From: Baekduia soli
Lineage (GTDB): Bacteria > Actinomycetota > Thermoleophilia > Solirubrobacterales > Solirubrobacteraceae
Direction: 5' to 3'
DNA: 64,000 bases
Assembly (NCBI RefSeq): GCF_007970665.1
Contig: NZ_CP042430.1
Span: 2,418,001-2,482,000, forward strand
Positions 47,541-56,966 of the stretch are shown piece after piece (the stretch's first letter is position 1; each line of letters begins with the position of its first letter). The position numbers and the translations under genes are program-made. The notes below the pieces were generated by a model. That model searched no databases, was not told the origin of the DNA, and saw nothing but the letters and a program-made list of their open reading frames with translations.

Positions 47541-49250
47541 ATGCCCGCCGCCGATCCCGCCGCCCCGCTCCTGGACCACCCGCTCGCGACCGCCGAGTTC
47601 CTCGTCGTCGACACGGAGACCAACGGGCTGCCGGGCGACCGCTGCGAGCTCACGGAGATCGGCGCGGTGCTCGTCGGGGGCGGCGAGCTGCACGACCGCT
47701 GGGAGACGCTCGTCCCGGTGCGGACCCCGCTGTCGCGGGGCATCCAGCGCTTCACGGGCATCACCCAGGCCATGGTCGACGAGGCGCCGCCCTCCGAGCT
47801 CACGCTCCCCGAGCTGGCCGAGCAGCTGGAGGGCCGCGTCCTCGTGGCCCACTCGGCCTCCTTCGACCGCCGCGTGCTCGCGCAGGCCTTCGCGCGCGCG
47901 GGCGTGGCGTGGCCCGATCCGCCGACGCTGTGCACCGTGGCCCTGGCGCGCTGCCTGCATCCGCTGGCCCGCCAGCGCAAGCTGGCGCTCCTGGCCGGCT
48001 CCCTGGGCATCGACGTCGAGGTCTCCCATCGCGCGCTGGCCGACGCGGAGACCTGCGCGCGGGTGCTCTGCGCGCTGTTCCCGCGCCTGTGCGCCAACGC
48101 GTCGACCGTCGGGCAGGCCCTCGCGCTGCTGCGGCCGCGCCGGCGCAGCGCCCGGCCGGCGGCGCGCGGGCGCACCGACGGCGGGGTCTCGCTGCGCGGG
48201 CACCGCAAGCGCCGCGTGGACTGCTCGGCGCTGCCCGACGAGCCCGGCGTCTACATCTTCCGCAACGCGGAGGGCCAGCCCCTGTATGTCGGCAAGTCGG
48301 TGTCGCTGCGCTCCCGCGCCCGCGCCCACTTCCTGCCCTCCTCGCCCGACACGGGATGGGTCGCCCAGGCCGAGCTCGTCGACCACCGCGAGACGGCCAG
48401 CGAGCTGGGCGCCCTGCTGCTCGAGCACCGCCTCATCCGGGAGCTGCGCCCGCCCGGCAATGCCCGCCACAAGCACGACGACCGCTGGGTCTACCTGCGC
48501 TGCCGGCTGGACATCGCGTTCCCCATCCTCGAGGTCGCGCCCGAGCCCGCGCCGGGGCTGGCGGTCAACGTCGGCCCGCTGCTCGGCCGCCACGCGGCCG
48601 CCGAGCTGGCCGAACAGCTCACGTCGCTGTTCGCGCTGCGCCACTGCGGCCGGGCGTTGCCGCGGCGCGCGCACCCGTCGGCCTACGGGCAGATGGGGCG
48701 CTGCCTGTCGCCCTGCCTGGGCGACCTGGACCCCAACGCCTACCGCCGGCGCCTGGACCAGGCCCTGGCGCTGTTCACGGGCGACGGCGACGGGGGGCGC
48801 GCCCTGCTGGCCCACCTCGACGCCGAGACCCGTGCGGCCGCCGCCGCGCAGGCCTTCGAGCGCGCCGGCTGGCTCCAGCGCCGCCGGCGGCGCCTCGCGG
48901 TGCTGCTCGAGCGCCTGGGCGGCACGCTGGACGCCGTGCACGCACGGCCGCGGCTCGTGCTCGCCGCCCACCCGCAGCAGCCGCGCTACGACGCGCTCTG
49001 GCTCGTGGGTGGGCGCGTGGCGGCGGCGCAGGCCGTGCAGGACCCCGAGAGCGTGTGGGCCCGGACCGAGGCGGTCCTGCGCGGCGGCGACGGGCGCGCG
49101 GCGACCGGGTGCGCGACGCCCGACGAGGTCGCCGAGCTGCGCGTGGCCACGACGTGGCTGGCGACCCATCCCTCCCTGCAGCTGCCCCTGTCGCCGGTGC
49201 CCACGCGCGCGCGGGTGCAGCGCTTCGCGGCACGGGCGCTCGCGGCGTGA
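47541..49250 (+). CDS. DnaQ-like DEDDh exonuclease fused to a UvrC/Cho-type GIY-YIG nuclease
   Basis: 569 residues. Residues 20-180 form a 3'-5' exonuclease: VVDTETNGLPGD (Asp-x-Glu), LVAHSASFDRRVLA (Asp) and SHRALADAETCARVL (His and Asp). Residues 225-310 form a GIY-YIG domain: PGVYIFRNAEGQPLYVGKSV and then SLRSRARAHF. The remainder resembles the UvrC-like linker with RCLSPCLGDLDPNAY, but no UvrBC or HhH domain follows. The family occurs in many actinobacteria and probably acts in DNA repair alongside UvrC. The ATG at 47541 has only CCCC upstream, so initiation may use the strong promoter leader or be leaderless. Confidence 0.88.
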   Translation: MPAADPAAPLLDHPLATAEFLVVDTETNGLPGDRCELTEIGAVLVGGGELHDRWETLVPVRTPLSRGIQRFTGITQAMVDEAPPSELTLPELAEQLEGRVLVAHSASFDRRVLAQAFARAGVAWPDPPTLCTVALARCLHPLARQRKLALLAGSLGIDVEVSHRALADAETCARVLCALFPRLCANASTVGQALALLRPRRRSARPAARGRTDGGVSLRGHRKRRVDCSALPDEPGVYIFRNAEGQPLYVGKSVSLRSRARAHFLPSSPDTGWVAQAELVDHRETASELGALLLEHRLIRELRPPGNARHKHDDRWVYLRCRLDIAFPILEVAPEPAPGLAVNVGPLLGRHAAAELAEQLTSLFALRHCGRALPRRAHPSAYGQMGRCLSPCLGDLDPNAYRRRLDQALALFTGDGDGGRALLAHLDAETRAAAAAQAFERAGWLQRRRRRLAVLLERLGGTLDAVHARPRLVLAAHPQQPRYDALWLVGGRVAAAQAVQDPESVWARTEAVLRGGDGRAATGCATPDEVAELRVATTWLATHPSLQLPLSPVPTRARVQRFAARALAA

Positions 49251-49403
49251 GCGGACGAACGACCTCCCGAGTTCTGGAGCCGAAGTTCGTCAGATGTTCG
49301 AGCGCATTCGGACGGCAACCTCTGCACTATCTGTGGCACGGCCGTGACGTCGTGGCACCAGGACGGTGCCGGGCGTGCACGGCGTGGCAAGGATGCCGCA
49401 CCC

Positions 49404-50060
49404 ATGGATCAGGAGGATCTCCCGCCGGGGGTTCGCGTCGCCTCCGGCGACACGGGCTCCGACCCGCACGAGGACGCGCGCCCGGCATCGGCTGAGGGGC
49501 GGGGCGCGTCGTCCCTGGACGGCCACGGGCCCGGCACGGACGCCGAGCCCGTGGCCGCCGCGGTGACCGAGCGGCTGCGCGCGCTGCAGCATCGCATCGC
49601 GCTGCTGGCCGACGGCGTGCACGAGCGCGCCGGTGGGCCGTCCGCGGCCGACGTCGCGGGCACCGGCCTCCGGATCGTCGCCCCGGCCCCGTCGCGCCCG
49701 CAGCTGCCGCCGCACCGCGCGTCGCAGGCCGATCCCGGGCCGCCGCCGCGCGCCCGCCGGCACGCCGGTGCCCCGCGGCGAGCGGGCCCGCCGGACCGCC
49801 GCGTGCGGCGGCGCGACCGCCGGCGTGGGCCGAGGCCCGGCCGGGGCGCCTCGCCGGAGCACGACGAGCGCCGAGCGGCGGCCGAGGACCGCCGCGGCGG
49901 CCGCCCCGACCGCCGGCTCGGCGACGACCGGCGCGCGCTGCTCGCGCCGCGGACCCTGCAGGACCGGCCCTGGGCCCGGCGCCTCCTGCTGGGCGCCGCG
50001 ATCGCCGTCGCGGCCGGGGTGCCGGTCGCCGGTGCGCTCGCGCTGGCCGGCGGCCCGTAG
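49404..50060 (+). CDS. tail-anchored Arg/Asp-rich hypothetical membrane protein
   Basis: 218 residues. An acidic start (MDQEDLPPGVRVASGDTG), a short helix RLRALQHRIALLADGV near 60, then about 100 residues of low-complexity Arg, Pro, Asp and Gly, ending in one hydrophobic helix RRLLLGAAIAVAAGVPVAGA near 195-215. This suggests a disordered cytosolic protein anchored by its C-terminus. The low complexity makes coding status less sure, but the open frame and terminal helix are unlikely by chance. No function assigned. Confidence 0.5.
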   Translation: MDQEDLPPGVRVASGDTGSDPHEDARPASAEGRGASSLDGHGPGTDAEPVAAAVTERLRALQHRIALLADGVHERAGGPSAADVAGTGLRIVAPAPSRPQLPPHRASQADPGPPPRARRHAGAPRRAGPPDRRVRRRDRRRGPRPGRGASPEHDERRAAAEDRRGGRPDRRLGDDRRALLAPRTLQDRPWARRLLLGAAIAVAAGVPVAGALALAGGP

Positions 50061-50072
50061 GCCCGCCGCCGC

Positions 50073-51014
50073 TCAGACATCGGCGGCGGTGCCGGCCAGG
50101 ATCTCGGCCGGCACGTCGCCCGAGCCGACGGCGACCTCGTCGCCCGGCTCGACCTCGCGGCGCACGAGCGCCAGGGCCAGCGGCCCGAAGCGCGGGGAGA
50201 CCACGGCGCTGCCGACCCGGCCGACCTCCCGGCCGTCGGCGGTGATCGCGTCGCCGGGCGCGGCGGGCGCGCCGAGCCCGAGCGTGCGCAGCCGCCGGTT
50301 GGGACGGCCCTTCCAGTGCAGGCGCGCCACGGTCTCCTGGCCGATGTAGCAGCCCTTGGTGAAGCTCACGGCGCGGTCGACGATCCCGGCCTCCTCGGGC
50401 ATGACGGTCTCGTCGAGCTCGACCCCGTAGCGGGGGCGGCCGCGCTCGATGCGCACGATCTCCGCGACGGCCTCGGGCACCTCCGTTGCGCCGGCGTCCA
50501 GCAGCGCGCGGCGGGTGGCGTCGGCCTCGGCGGCCGGCGGCAGGACATCCAGGCCGAGGTCGGTGCGCACGACCATGCCGTCGACGGCGTGCTCCTCCGG
50601 GCCCGGGACGGGCAGGCCGGCGGCGCGGGCGACCTGCTCGGCGCGCGGCCCGACGAGCGAGAGCAGGGCGAGCTCGATCGTGCGCTTGTGCAGCTCGGCC
50701 CGCCAGCCGATGAGGCCGCGCCGCAACTGGTCGAAGAGGGCCTGCAGCGCGACGCGTTCGGTCAGCAGCAGCAGGCCGTCGTCCGTGGCCAGCACGCGCA
50801 GGTCGCCGAGCATGCGGCCCTTGTTGGTCAGCAGCGTCGCGTAGCACCCGTGGCCGGGGGCCAGGTCGACGGTCGCGTTGCTGACCTGGCCGTCGAGGAA
50901 CGTGGCGGCCTCGTCGCCGGTGAGCAGCAGCTTGCCGGTCTCGGAGCGGTCGACGAGCCCGCAGCCGGTCGTGCATGCCTCGTAGGCGGGCAGCAGCGCA
51001 TCCAGGGTGGCCAT
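50073..51014 (-). CDS. ygfZ: YgfZ/GcvT-family tetrahydrofolate-binding protein
   Basis: 313 residues. The signature KGCYIGQETVARLHWKGRPN near residues 222-241 (K-G-C-Y-x-G-Q-E) defines YgfZ, which assists assembly or repair of certain Fe-S enzymes in a folate-dependent way. GLVDRSETGKLLLTGDEAATFLDG near 20 resembles the GcvT fold. ATG at 51014 lies 7 bases after TATCCT on the minus strand, so it is probably leaderless. Divergent from the dtxR/mntH unit. Confidence 0.92.
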   Translation of the reverse strand: MATLDALLPAYEACTTGCGLVDRSETGKLLLTGDEAATFLDGQVSNATVDLAPGHGCYATLLTNKGRMLGDLRVLATDDGLLLLTERVALQALFDQLRRGLIGWRAELHKRTIELALLSLVGPRAEQVARAAGLPVPGPEEHAVDGMVVRTDLGLDVLPPAAEADATRRALLDAGATEVPEAVAEIVRIERGRPRYGVELDETVMPEEAGIVDRAVSFTKGCYIGQETVARLHWKGRPNRRLRTLGLGAPAAPGDAITADGREVGRVGSAVVSPRFGPLALALVRREVEPGDEVAVGSGDVPAEILAGTAADV

Positions 51015-51087
51015 CCGTCCGAGGATAGGAGCCGGGATGCGCTACGCTGCAAAACATCAGGTTTCGCCGTGACTAAAATCGAAGCAG
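51015..51087. promoter_or_regulatory. divergent promoter region of ygfZ and dtxR-mntH
   Basis: Minus-strand TATCCT (51027-51022) serves ygfZ. Plus-strand TAAAAT (51074-51079) sits 8 bases before the dtxR-like ATG (51088). Between them is an AT-rich patch, unusual here, with the small dyad AAAC-ATCAG-GTTT (51052-51064), the likely operator of the manganese or iron regulator. Confidence 0.55.
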
Positions 51088-51765
51088 ATGACGCTTGAAG
51101 TCTCACCTGCGGTCCAGGACTACGCCAAGGCCATCTACGCGCTGGAGCAGCGCGGCGAGGGCAGCGCCGTCACGACGAACGCGCTCGCCGAGCGCCTCGG
51201 CGTGTCGGCCGCCTCGGCGTCCAACATGGTCAAGAAGCTCGACGGGCTCGGGCTCGTCCAGCACGTGCCCTACCGCGGCGTCGTGCTGACCGAGCACGGG
51301 GCGAAGGTCGCGTTGGAGGTCCTGCGCCACCACCGGCTGCTCGAGCGCTACCTCGCCGAGGAGCTCGGCGTGCCATGGGACCGCGTGCACGACGAGGCCG
51401 AGGTGCTCGAGCACGTGCTCTCGGAGGAGCTCGAGGAGCTCATCGCCGCCAAGCTCGGCCACCCGACGATCGATCCGCACGGGGACCCGATCCCGGACGC
51501 CGACCTCACGATCGTCGAGCACGACACCGTGTGCATGGAGGACCTGGAGGTGGGCGACCACGGCCACTTCGTCCGGATCTCCGACACCGACCCCGAGATG
51601 CTGCGCTATCTCGGGGCCCGCGGGATCCGCCCGGGCGACCGGTTCGAGGTCGTCGACAAGCAGCCGTTCGGCGGACCGCTGTTCGCCCGCTTCAACGCCG
51701 TCGCCGAGGTCCACCCGCTCGGGGGCCGGCTGGCCGCCGCCATGCGCGTGCAGGTCAGCCCATGA
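51088..51765 (+). CDS. mntR: DtxR/MntR-family metal-dependent repressor
   Basis: 225 residues. N-terminal winged helix with AVTTNALAERLGVSAASASN and MVKKLDGLGLVQHVPYRG near residues 28-70. The dimerisation/metal domain has HHRLLERYLAEELG near 90, EVLEHVLSEELEELI near 115 and Cys/Glu metal ligands around VCMEDLEVGD near 150. A C-terminal SH3-like domain (residues 150-225) is present, as in DtxR/IdeR. Overlap of ATGA with an NRAMP transporter gene indicates manganese sensing (MntR role), although iron cannot be ruled out. Confidence 0.9.
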   Translation: MTLEVSPAVQDYAKAIYALEQRGEGSAVTTNALAERLGVSAASASNMVKKLDGLGLVQHVPYRGVVLTEHGAKVALEVLRHHRLLERYLAEELGVPWDRVHDEAEVLEHVLSEELEELIAAKLGHPTIDPHGDPIPDADLTIVEHDTVCMEDLEVGDHGHFVRISDTDPEMLRYLGARGIRPGDRFEVVDKQPFGGPLFARFNAVAEVHPLGGRLAAAMRVQVSP

Positions 51766-53048
51766 CGACGCCGCCCAACACCGGCGAGGCCACGTTGGCA
51801 GCGCCGCCGGGGCTCCTGGCCCGGGCCGGCCGGTCGGGCTCGCTGCGCGCCCGCCTGACGCTGCTGGGTCCCGCGTTCGTCGCGTGCATCGCCTACGTCG
51901 ACCCGGGCAACTTCGCGACGAACATCGCCGGCGGCTCCAAGTACGGGTACATGCTGCTGTGGGTCCTGCTCGCGGCCAACCTCATGGCGATGCTGATCCA
52001 GAACCTCTCGGCCAAGGTCGGCATCGCGACCGGCCGCAACCTGCCCGAGCTGTGCCGCGAGCACTTCCCGCGGCCGGTGACCTGGGGACTGTGGGTGCAG
52101 GCCGAGCTCATCGCGATGGCCACCGACCTGGCGGAGTTCGTCGGCGCGGCCATCGCGCTCAACCTGCTCTTCGGGATCCCGCTGCTGCCCGCGGGGCTGC
52201 TCACCGCCGTCGTCGCGTTCGCCGTGCTGGGCCTGCAGAACCGCGGCTACCGCCGGTTCGAGCTGGCGATCCTGGGGTTCCTGGCGGTCATCCTGCTCGG
52301 CTTCCTGTACGACACGCTGCGCATCGGCTTCGACGTCGGCGACGCGGCCAAGGGGTTCGTCCCGCACTTCGACGGCGGCGACTCGCTGCTGCTGGCCACC
52401 GGCATCCTGGGGGCGACGGTGATGCCCCACGTCATCTACCTGCACTCGGCGCTGACCCAGAACCGCGTGACGGTCAACGACGACGCCGAGCGCCGCCTGC
52501 TGCTGCGGTTCAACCGCATCGACGTGACGATCGCGATGACGCTGGCCGGCATCATCAACATGTCCATGCTGGTCATCGCCGCGTCGCTGTTCTTCGGCGG
52601 CGGTCTGACGGGCGTCGACACGATCGAGGCGGCCCACAAGGGCTTCCGCGAGCTCGTCGGGCCCGAGGCGGCGGTCGCGTTCGCCCTGGCGCTGCTGGCG
52701 TCGGGCTTCGCGTCCTCCAGCGTCGGGACCTACGCGGGCCAGGTCGTGATGCAGGGCTTCATCGCGCGGACCGTGCCGCTGGCGGCGCGGCGAGCGGTGA
52801 CGATGACGCCCGCGCTCATCGTCCTGGCGCTGGGCCTGGACCCGACGCGCTCGCTGGTCATCAGCCAGGTCGTGCTGTCGTTCGGCATCCCGTTCGCCCT
52901 CGTGCCGCTCGTCCTGCTGACGCGGCGGCGCGACGTCATGGGTGCGCTGGTCAACCGCCGGCTGACGACGTTGTCGGCCTCGGCGGTGGCCGTCGTGATC
53001 ATCGCGCTCAACCTGTTCCTCCTGGCCGACACGGCCGGGATCGCCTAG
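51762..53048 (+). CDS. mntH: NRAMP-family Mn(II)/Fe(II) transporter
   Basis: 428 residues, 11 predicted helices. The metal motif AYVDPGNFATNIAGGSKYGY (DPGN) near residue 45 and VMPHVIYLHSALTQ (MPH) near 222 are the two metal-coordinating breaks. Proton-coupled uptake of Mn(II). Directly downstream of and overlapping the DtxR-type repressor gene, which would shut it off when metal is plentiful. Confidence 0.95.
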   Translation: MTTPPNTGEATLAAPPGLLARAGRSGSLRARLTLLGPAFVACIAYVDPGNFATNIAGGSKYGYMLLWVLLAANLMAMLIQNLSAKVGIATGRNLPELCREHFPRPVTWGLWVQAELIAMATDLAEFVGAAIALNLLFGIPLLPAGLLTAVVAFAVLGLQNRGYRRFELAILGFLAVILLGFLYDTLRIGFDVGDAAKGFVPHFDGGDSLLLATGILGATVMPHVIYLHSALTQNRVTVNDDAERRLLLRFNRIDVTIAMTLAGIINMSMLVIAASLFFGGGLTGVDTIEAAHKGFRELVGPEAAVAFALALLASGFASSSVGTYAGQVVMQGFIARTVPLAARRAVTMTPALIVLALGLDPTRSLVISQVVLSFGIPFALVPLVLLTRRRDVMGALVNRRLTTLSASAVAVVIIALNLFLLADTAGIA

Positions 53049-53091
53049 CGACGCGTCCGCACGGCCCGGGCGACGGATATCGTTGGGGCCG

Positions 53092-53454
53092 ATGGCCTTC
53101 GCCGATACCTTCCAGTCCGTCGTCGACTCGCTGCCCGACGACTGGACCGATCTCGAGATCGACCTGCGCATCACCGACGAGACGCGCTACGTCGACGCCG
53201 CGGTCTACCTGGCCACGGTCAACGCCCAGCCGTACTCCAAGTACGACTGGCACTGGCGCATCCTCGTCGCCCACCGCTTCGGCCACGCGGCCGCCGCTCC
53301 GGCGGTCCACGGCGCGCTCAAGCTGCTCGACGACGCCGGGTTCGAGGGCGAGCTGGTCGTCCGCGAGGTCCGCAGCGGCCGCGTCGAGGTCGTCCAGATG
53401 TGGGGCCGGCCCGAGTCGGTGCGCCAGGAGTTCAAGCGCCTGCGGGCGCAGTAG
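53092..53454 (+). CDS. 120-residue hypothetical protein
   Basis: MAFADTFQSVVDSLPDDWTD, then EIDLRITDETRYVDAAVYLA and YDWHWRILVAHRFGHAAAAPAV. Alpha/beta, soluble, ends KRLRAQ. TATCGT (53078-53083) is 8 bases before the ATG, supporting this start and an independent promoter. No family recognised. The W-H-W and AHRFGH residues could bind a ligand or metal. Confidence 0.65.
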   Translation: MAFADTFQSVVDSLPDDWTDLEIDLRITDETRYVDAAVYLATVNAQPYSKYDWHWRILVAHRFGHAAAAPAVHGALKLLDDAGFEGELVVREVRSGRVEVVQMWGRPESVRQEFKRLRAQ

Positions 53455-53626
53455 GGCCGGGGCCGGCGGGGCCCGGGCGCCCGCGGGCTCCGGTGGCGCG
53501 GAGGTGGGGCATGACCCCACGGTCGCGACATCCGGTTGACGGTTGAGCGTGGACGCGCCACCTCCGGAGCCCGATGGCTCCTGGATGGGGCATGGCCACA
53601 CCCTGGTGCCGACCCGGGCGGGGCCC

Positions 53627-54634
53627 TCAGCTGTTCGGGTCGGTGTCCTCGCCGGTGCGCGAGGTCGCCGGGTCGAACGCCGCGGCCACGTCGGGGAGGC
53701 GACGGACGATCCCCACGCGGCGCTCCCACCTCGCCCACGCCGCCAGCCGCGTCGGGTCCAGCTCGCCGAAGCGGCGCGCGCCGGCCGTGAAGGCCGGGCT
53801 GACCGCGTCGAGCTCGCGGGCGGTGAGGTCGCGGCGCAGCGACGGCTCGGCGTCGGTGAGCGCGGTCACCGCCGATTCGGGGTCGTCGATCGCCGCCTCG
53901 TAGCCGCGGCGCAGCGCCCGGATCGTGGCGCGGACGACCGGCCCGTCGGTGTCCAGCGTCTCGCGCGAGGTCGCCAGCACGAGCTCGGGGTAGGACGGCG
54001 CGCCGTAGTCGTCGACGCGGAACTCCCGGATCCCCGGCCGCCGCGCCGTCAGGGCCACGCCCTCGGCGTTCCAGAACGCCGTGGCGCCGGCCACCCGACC
54101 GGTGAGCAGCGCCCGGACGGCGTCGAAGCCGATCGTCACCGTGCGCACCCGGGCGGGGTCCCCGCCGTCGCCGGCGACGATCGAGCGCAGGACCGCGTCG
54201 TCGCTGGGCAGGCCCGTCACGCCGACCCGCCGGCCCTCGAGGTCGCGCGGGCGCCGCACGCCGGGCTGGGCCAGGACGGCGGCCAGCGGCGTCTGGACGA
54301 TTGCCATCACCCCGACGACGTCACGGCCGCGGGCCCGGGCGATCGCCAGGTCGTGGATGTCGACGATCGCCACGTCGGCCTGGCCGCCCAGCAGCGCCTT
54401 GATGCCGTCCGTCGAGGCCGCGGGGGTCTGGACGCGCAGGTGGACGCCCTCGGCCTCGTCGTAGCCGCGCTGCAGCGCGAGGTAGATCCCGGCGTGCACG
54501 GCGTTGGGCGCGAAGTCCAGCAGCAGCCGCGCGTCCTGGTCGGGGCGGCTGTCGCTGTGGCTCGTCGCCCCGCATCCAGCCATGGCGAGCAGGAGCGCGG
54601 CGGTCAGGGCGGCGCTGAGCAGGCGGCGGACCAT
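53627..54634 (-). CDS. ABC transporter substrate-binding lipoprotein (NMT1/THI5-like)
   Basis: 335 residues from the ATG at 54634. A second ATG at 54649 would add five. Signal peptide MVRRLLSAALTAALLLAMAG with Cys following (lipobox MAGC). LLLDFAPNAVHAGIYLALQRG near residue 40 and LLGGQADVAIVDIHDLAIARA near 88 are typical of NMT1/SsuA-type binding proteins for pyrimidine precursors of thiamine, taurine or nitrate-like ligands. TATGCT lies 10 bases before 54634. No permease or ATPase gene adjoins it, so it is an orphan receptor here. Confidence 0.85.
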   Translation of the reverse strand: MVRRLLSAALTAALLLAMAGCGATSHSDSRPDQDARLLLDFAPNAVHAGIYLALQRGYDEAEGVHLRVQTPAASTDGIKALLGGQADVAIVDIHDLAIARARGRDVVGVMAIVQTPLAAVLAQPGVRRPRDLEGRRVGVTGLPSDDAVLRSIVAGDGGDPARVRTVTIGFDAVRALLTGRVAGATAFWNAEGVALTARRPGIREFRVDDYGAPSYPELVLATSRETLDTDGPVVRATIRALRRGYEAAIDDPESAVTALTDAEPSLRRDLTARELDAVSPAFTAGARRFGELDPTRLAAWARWERRVGIVRRLPDVAAAFDPATSRTGEDTDPNS

Positions 54635-54699
54635 CGGGGTCGTGAGCATAGGACGCCCCTGCGGCGGGCCGCGCAGGTGGGGTGCGTAGGATCAGGGAC

Positions 54700-56934
54700 G
54701 TGCGCCGCCGTGTGACCTTCTCCCGCAACGTGACGCTGTCGCTGTCCCGGACCTGCGTCTCGCACTGCAAGTACTGCGCCTTCCAGACCCACCAGCCGCA
54801 TCTGCACACCCCCGACGAGGTGGCGGCCCTGCTCGACGGCGCCGCGCGGCGGTCGGTCAAGGAGCTGCTGGTCCTGACGGGCGATGAGCCGGGGCACCAC
54901 CCCGGCGTGCGCGCCCGGCTGGCCGAGCTGGGCTTCGAGGACTTCGTCGCCTACGTGGCGTGGTGCTGCGAGCAGGCCCTGGAGCGCGGGCTGCTGCCCC
55001 ACACGAACCTCGGGGCGCTCTCGCGCGCCGACCTGGCCCGCCTGCGCGAGGTCACCGCCTCGCAGGGGCTCATGCTCGAGTCGACGCGCGACGACCTCGT
55101 CGCCCACCAGGGCTCGCCGACCAAGGACCCGGCGCTGCGCCTGCAGACCATCCGCGACGCCGGCGAGCTGAAGATCCCGTTCACCTCCGGCATCCTGGTC
55201 GGCATCGGCGAGACCCGGCAGGACCGCGTCGACGCCCTGGCCGCCCTGGCCGAGGTTCACGCCGAGCACGGCCACCTGCAGGAGGTCATCCTCCAGAACT
55301 TCGTCCCGCACCGGAGGTACTACGGCGAGGAGCCGGCCGACATCGCCACGGAGGCCGCCGAGCGCTTCTGGCGCACCGGGCTGCGGGAGGCGGCGGTCGC
55401 CGGCGTCCCCGACTGGGCCTCGCCGGTGTCCCTCGAGGACCTCGTCGAGCTCATCGCCACCGCGCGCGAGCTGCTGCCCGGCGTCGGCATCCAGGTGCCG
55501 CCCAACCTGTCCGAGCACTGGCCCGAGCTCGTGGCCGCGGGCGCGACCGACCTGGGCGGGCTGAGCTCCAACGGCGACCACATCTCCCCCGAGCACCCGT
55601 TCCCCTCGCCCCACCAGGTGCGCAAGCGCCTGGCAGCCGACGGGGTGGCGCTCACCGAGCGCCTCTGCGTCTACGGCAAGTACCTCGACGCGGAGTGGGT
55701 CGAGCAGCACGTCCTCGACGTCGTGCGGACCAAGTACTGGTCCTTCATCCCCCGCAAGGGGTCGGGCCGCCAGGATGCGCCGTTCGCCATCAACGCCGAC
55801 CTCGTGGGCCCGGCGACCGAGCGGGCGCGTGCGGGCGAGGCGCTGGGCGTCGAGGAGCTCACGGCGATGTTCGCCTGCACCGACCCGGCCGCGATCGAGG
55901 GCATGCGCCAGGCCGCCGACGAGCTGCGCGCCGAGCTGGCCGGCGACACCGTGACGTTCGTGGTCAATCGCAACATCAACGTCTCCAACGTCTGCGTCGT
56001 GGGCTGCGCGTTCTGCGGCTTCGGGCAGGGCAAGCGCTCGCCCGACGCCTACGAGCACGGCGAGGAGGAGTTCCGCGACCGCGTGCGCCAGGCCATCGAC
56101 TACGGCGCCAGCGAGCTGTGCATGCAGTCGGGCATCCACCCCGACTGGGACCTCGACGAGTACCTGAAGTGGTTGCGGGTGGCCAAGGACGAGGCGGCGC
56201 GCAACGGTGTGCAGCTGCACCTGCACGCCTACTCGCCGATGGAGATCGCGCACATGTGCGACATCTCGGGGCTGCCGCCCGCCGAGGTCTTCGCGCAGCT
56301 GCGCGACGCCGGGCTGGGCTCGACGCCCGGCACCGCCGCCGAGGTGCTGCACGACGGGGTGCGCGAGCGCATCAGCCCCAACAAGCTGCCGGTCGCGCGC
56401 TGGGTGGAGATCATCGAGGCCAGCCACCGCGCCGGCCTGCGCAGCACGAGCACCGTGATGTTCGGCCACATCGAGGAGCCCTGGGAGCTGGCCGAGCACA
56501 TGCGGGTCATCCGCGAGCTGCAGGAGCGCACCGGCGGCATCACCGAGTTCGTCCCGCTGAGCTTCATCCCGTTCATGACGCTGCTGGGGCGCACGCACGG
56601 CGTGGAGGAGATCTCCCGCGAGGAGAACCTCAAGCACACCGCGGTGTTCCGCCTCGCGCTGGGCCGCACGATCCCCAACGTCCAGGCCTCCTGGGTCAAG
56701 ATGGGCCTCGACGTCGCCACGGAGGCGCTGCGCTGGGGCGTCAACGACCTCGGCGGCACGTTGATGGAGGAGAACATCAGCCGGCTGGCGGGCAGCTACC
56801 ACGGGGTCAAGCTCGACCCGCCGCAGCTCATCGCCGCCGCCCACGCGGCCGGCCGCCCGGCGGCCGAGCGCGACACGCTGTACGGCATCCGCGAGCGCCA
56901 CCCGCTGCCGGCGACCTCGGAGGCCGCGGCCTGA
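54700..56934 (+). CDS. fbiC: FO synthase (CofG/CofH fusion)
   Basis: 744 residues with two radical SAM modules. The first, CofG-like, has SRTCVSHCKYCAFQTH near residues 17-32. The second, CofH-like, has NVCVVGCAFCGFGQGK near 430. LQEVILQNFVPH and HISPEHPFPSPHQV are typical of the family. It makes the deazaflavin FO from tyrosine and a ribityl-pyrimidine. GTG at 54700 is chosen because TAGGAT (54687-54692) is 7 bases before it. An earlier in-frame GTG at 54682 would overlap that box. Together with cofC, cofD and cofE 0.5-5 kb downstream it completes the core F420 route except the late FbiB reductase domain. Confidence 0.95.
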   Translation: MRRRVTFSRNVTLSLSRTCVSHCKYCAFQTHQPHLHTPDEVAALLDGAARRSVKELLVLTGDEPGHHPGVRARLAELGFEDFVAYVAWCCEQALERGLLPHTNLGALSRADLARLREVTASQGLMLESTRDDLVAHQGSPTKDPALRLQTIRDAGELKIPFTSGILVGIGETRQDRVDALAALAEVHAEHGHLQEVILQNFVPHRRYYGEEPADIATEAAERFWRTGLREAAVAGVPDWASPVSLEDLVELIATARELLPGVGIQVPPNLSEHWPELVAAGATDLGGLSSNGDHISPEHPFPSPHQVRKRLAADGVALTERLCVYGKYLDAEWVEQHVLDVVRTKYWSFIPRKGSGRQDAPFAINADLVGPATERARAGEALGVEELTAMFACTDPAAIEGMRQAADELRAELAGDTVTFVVNRNINVSNVCVVGCAFCGFGQGKRSPDAYEHGEEEFRDRVRQAIDYGASELCMQSGIHPDWDLDEYLKWLRVAKDEAARNGVQLHLHAYSPMEIAHMCDISGLPPAEVFAQLRDAGLGSTPGTAAEVLHDGVRERISPNKLPVARWVEIIEASHRAGLRSTSTVMFGHIEEPWELAEHMRVIRELQERTGGITEFVPLSFIPFMTLLGRTHGVEEISREENLKHTAVFRLALGRTIPNVQASWVKMGLDVATEALRWGVNDLGGTLMEENISRLAGSYHGVKLDPPQLIAAAHAAGRPAAERDTLYGIRERHPLPATSEAAA

Positions 56935-56966
56935 CACCGCCCCGGGCGGCTCGCTAGGTTGGACGC

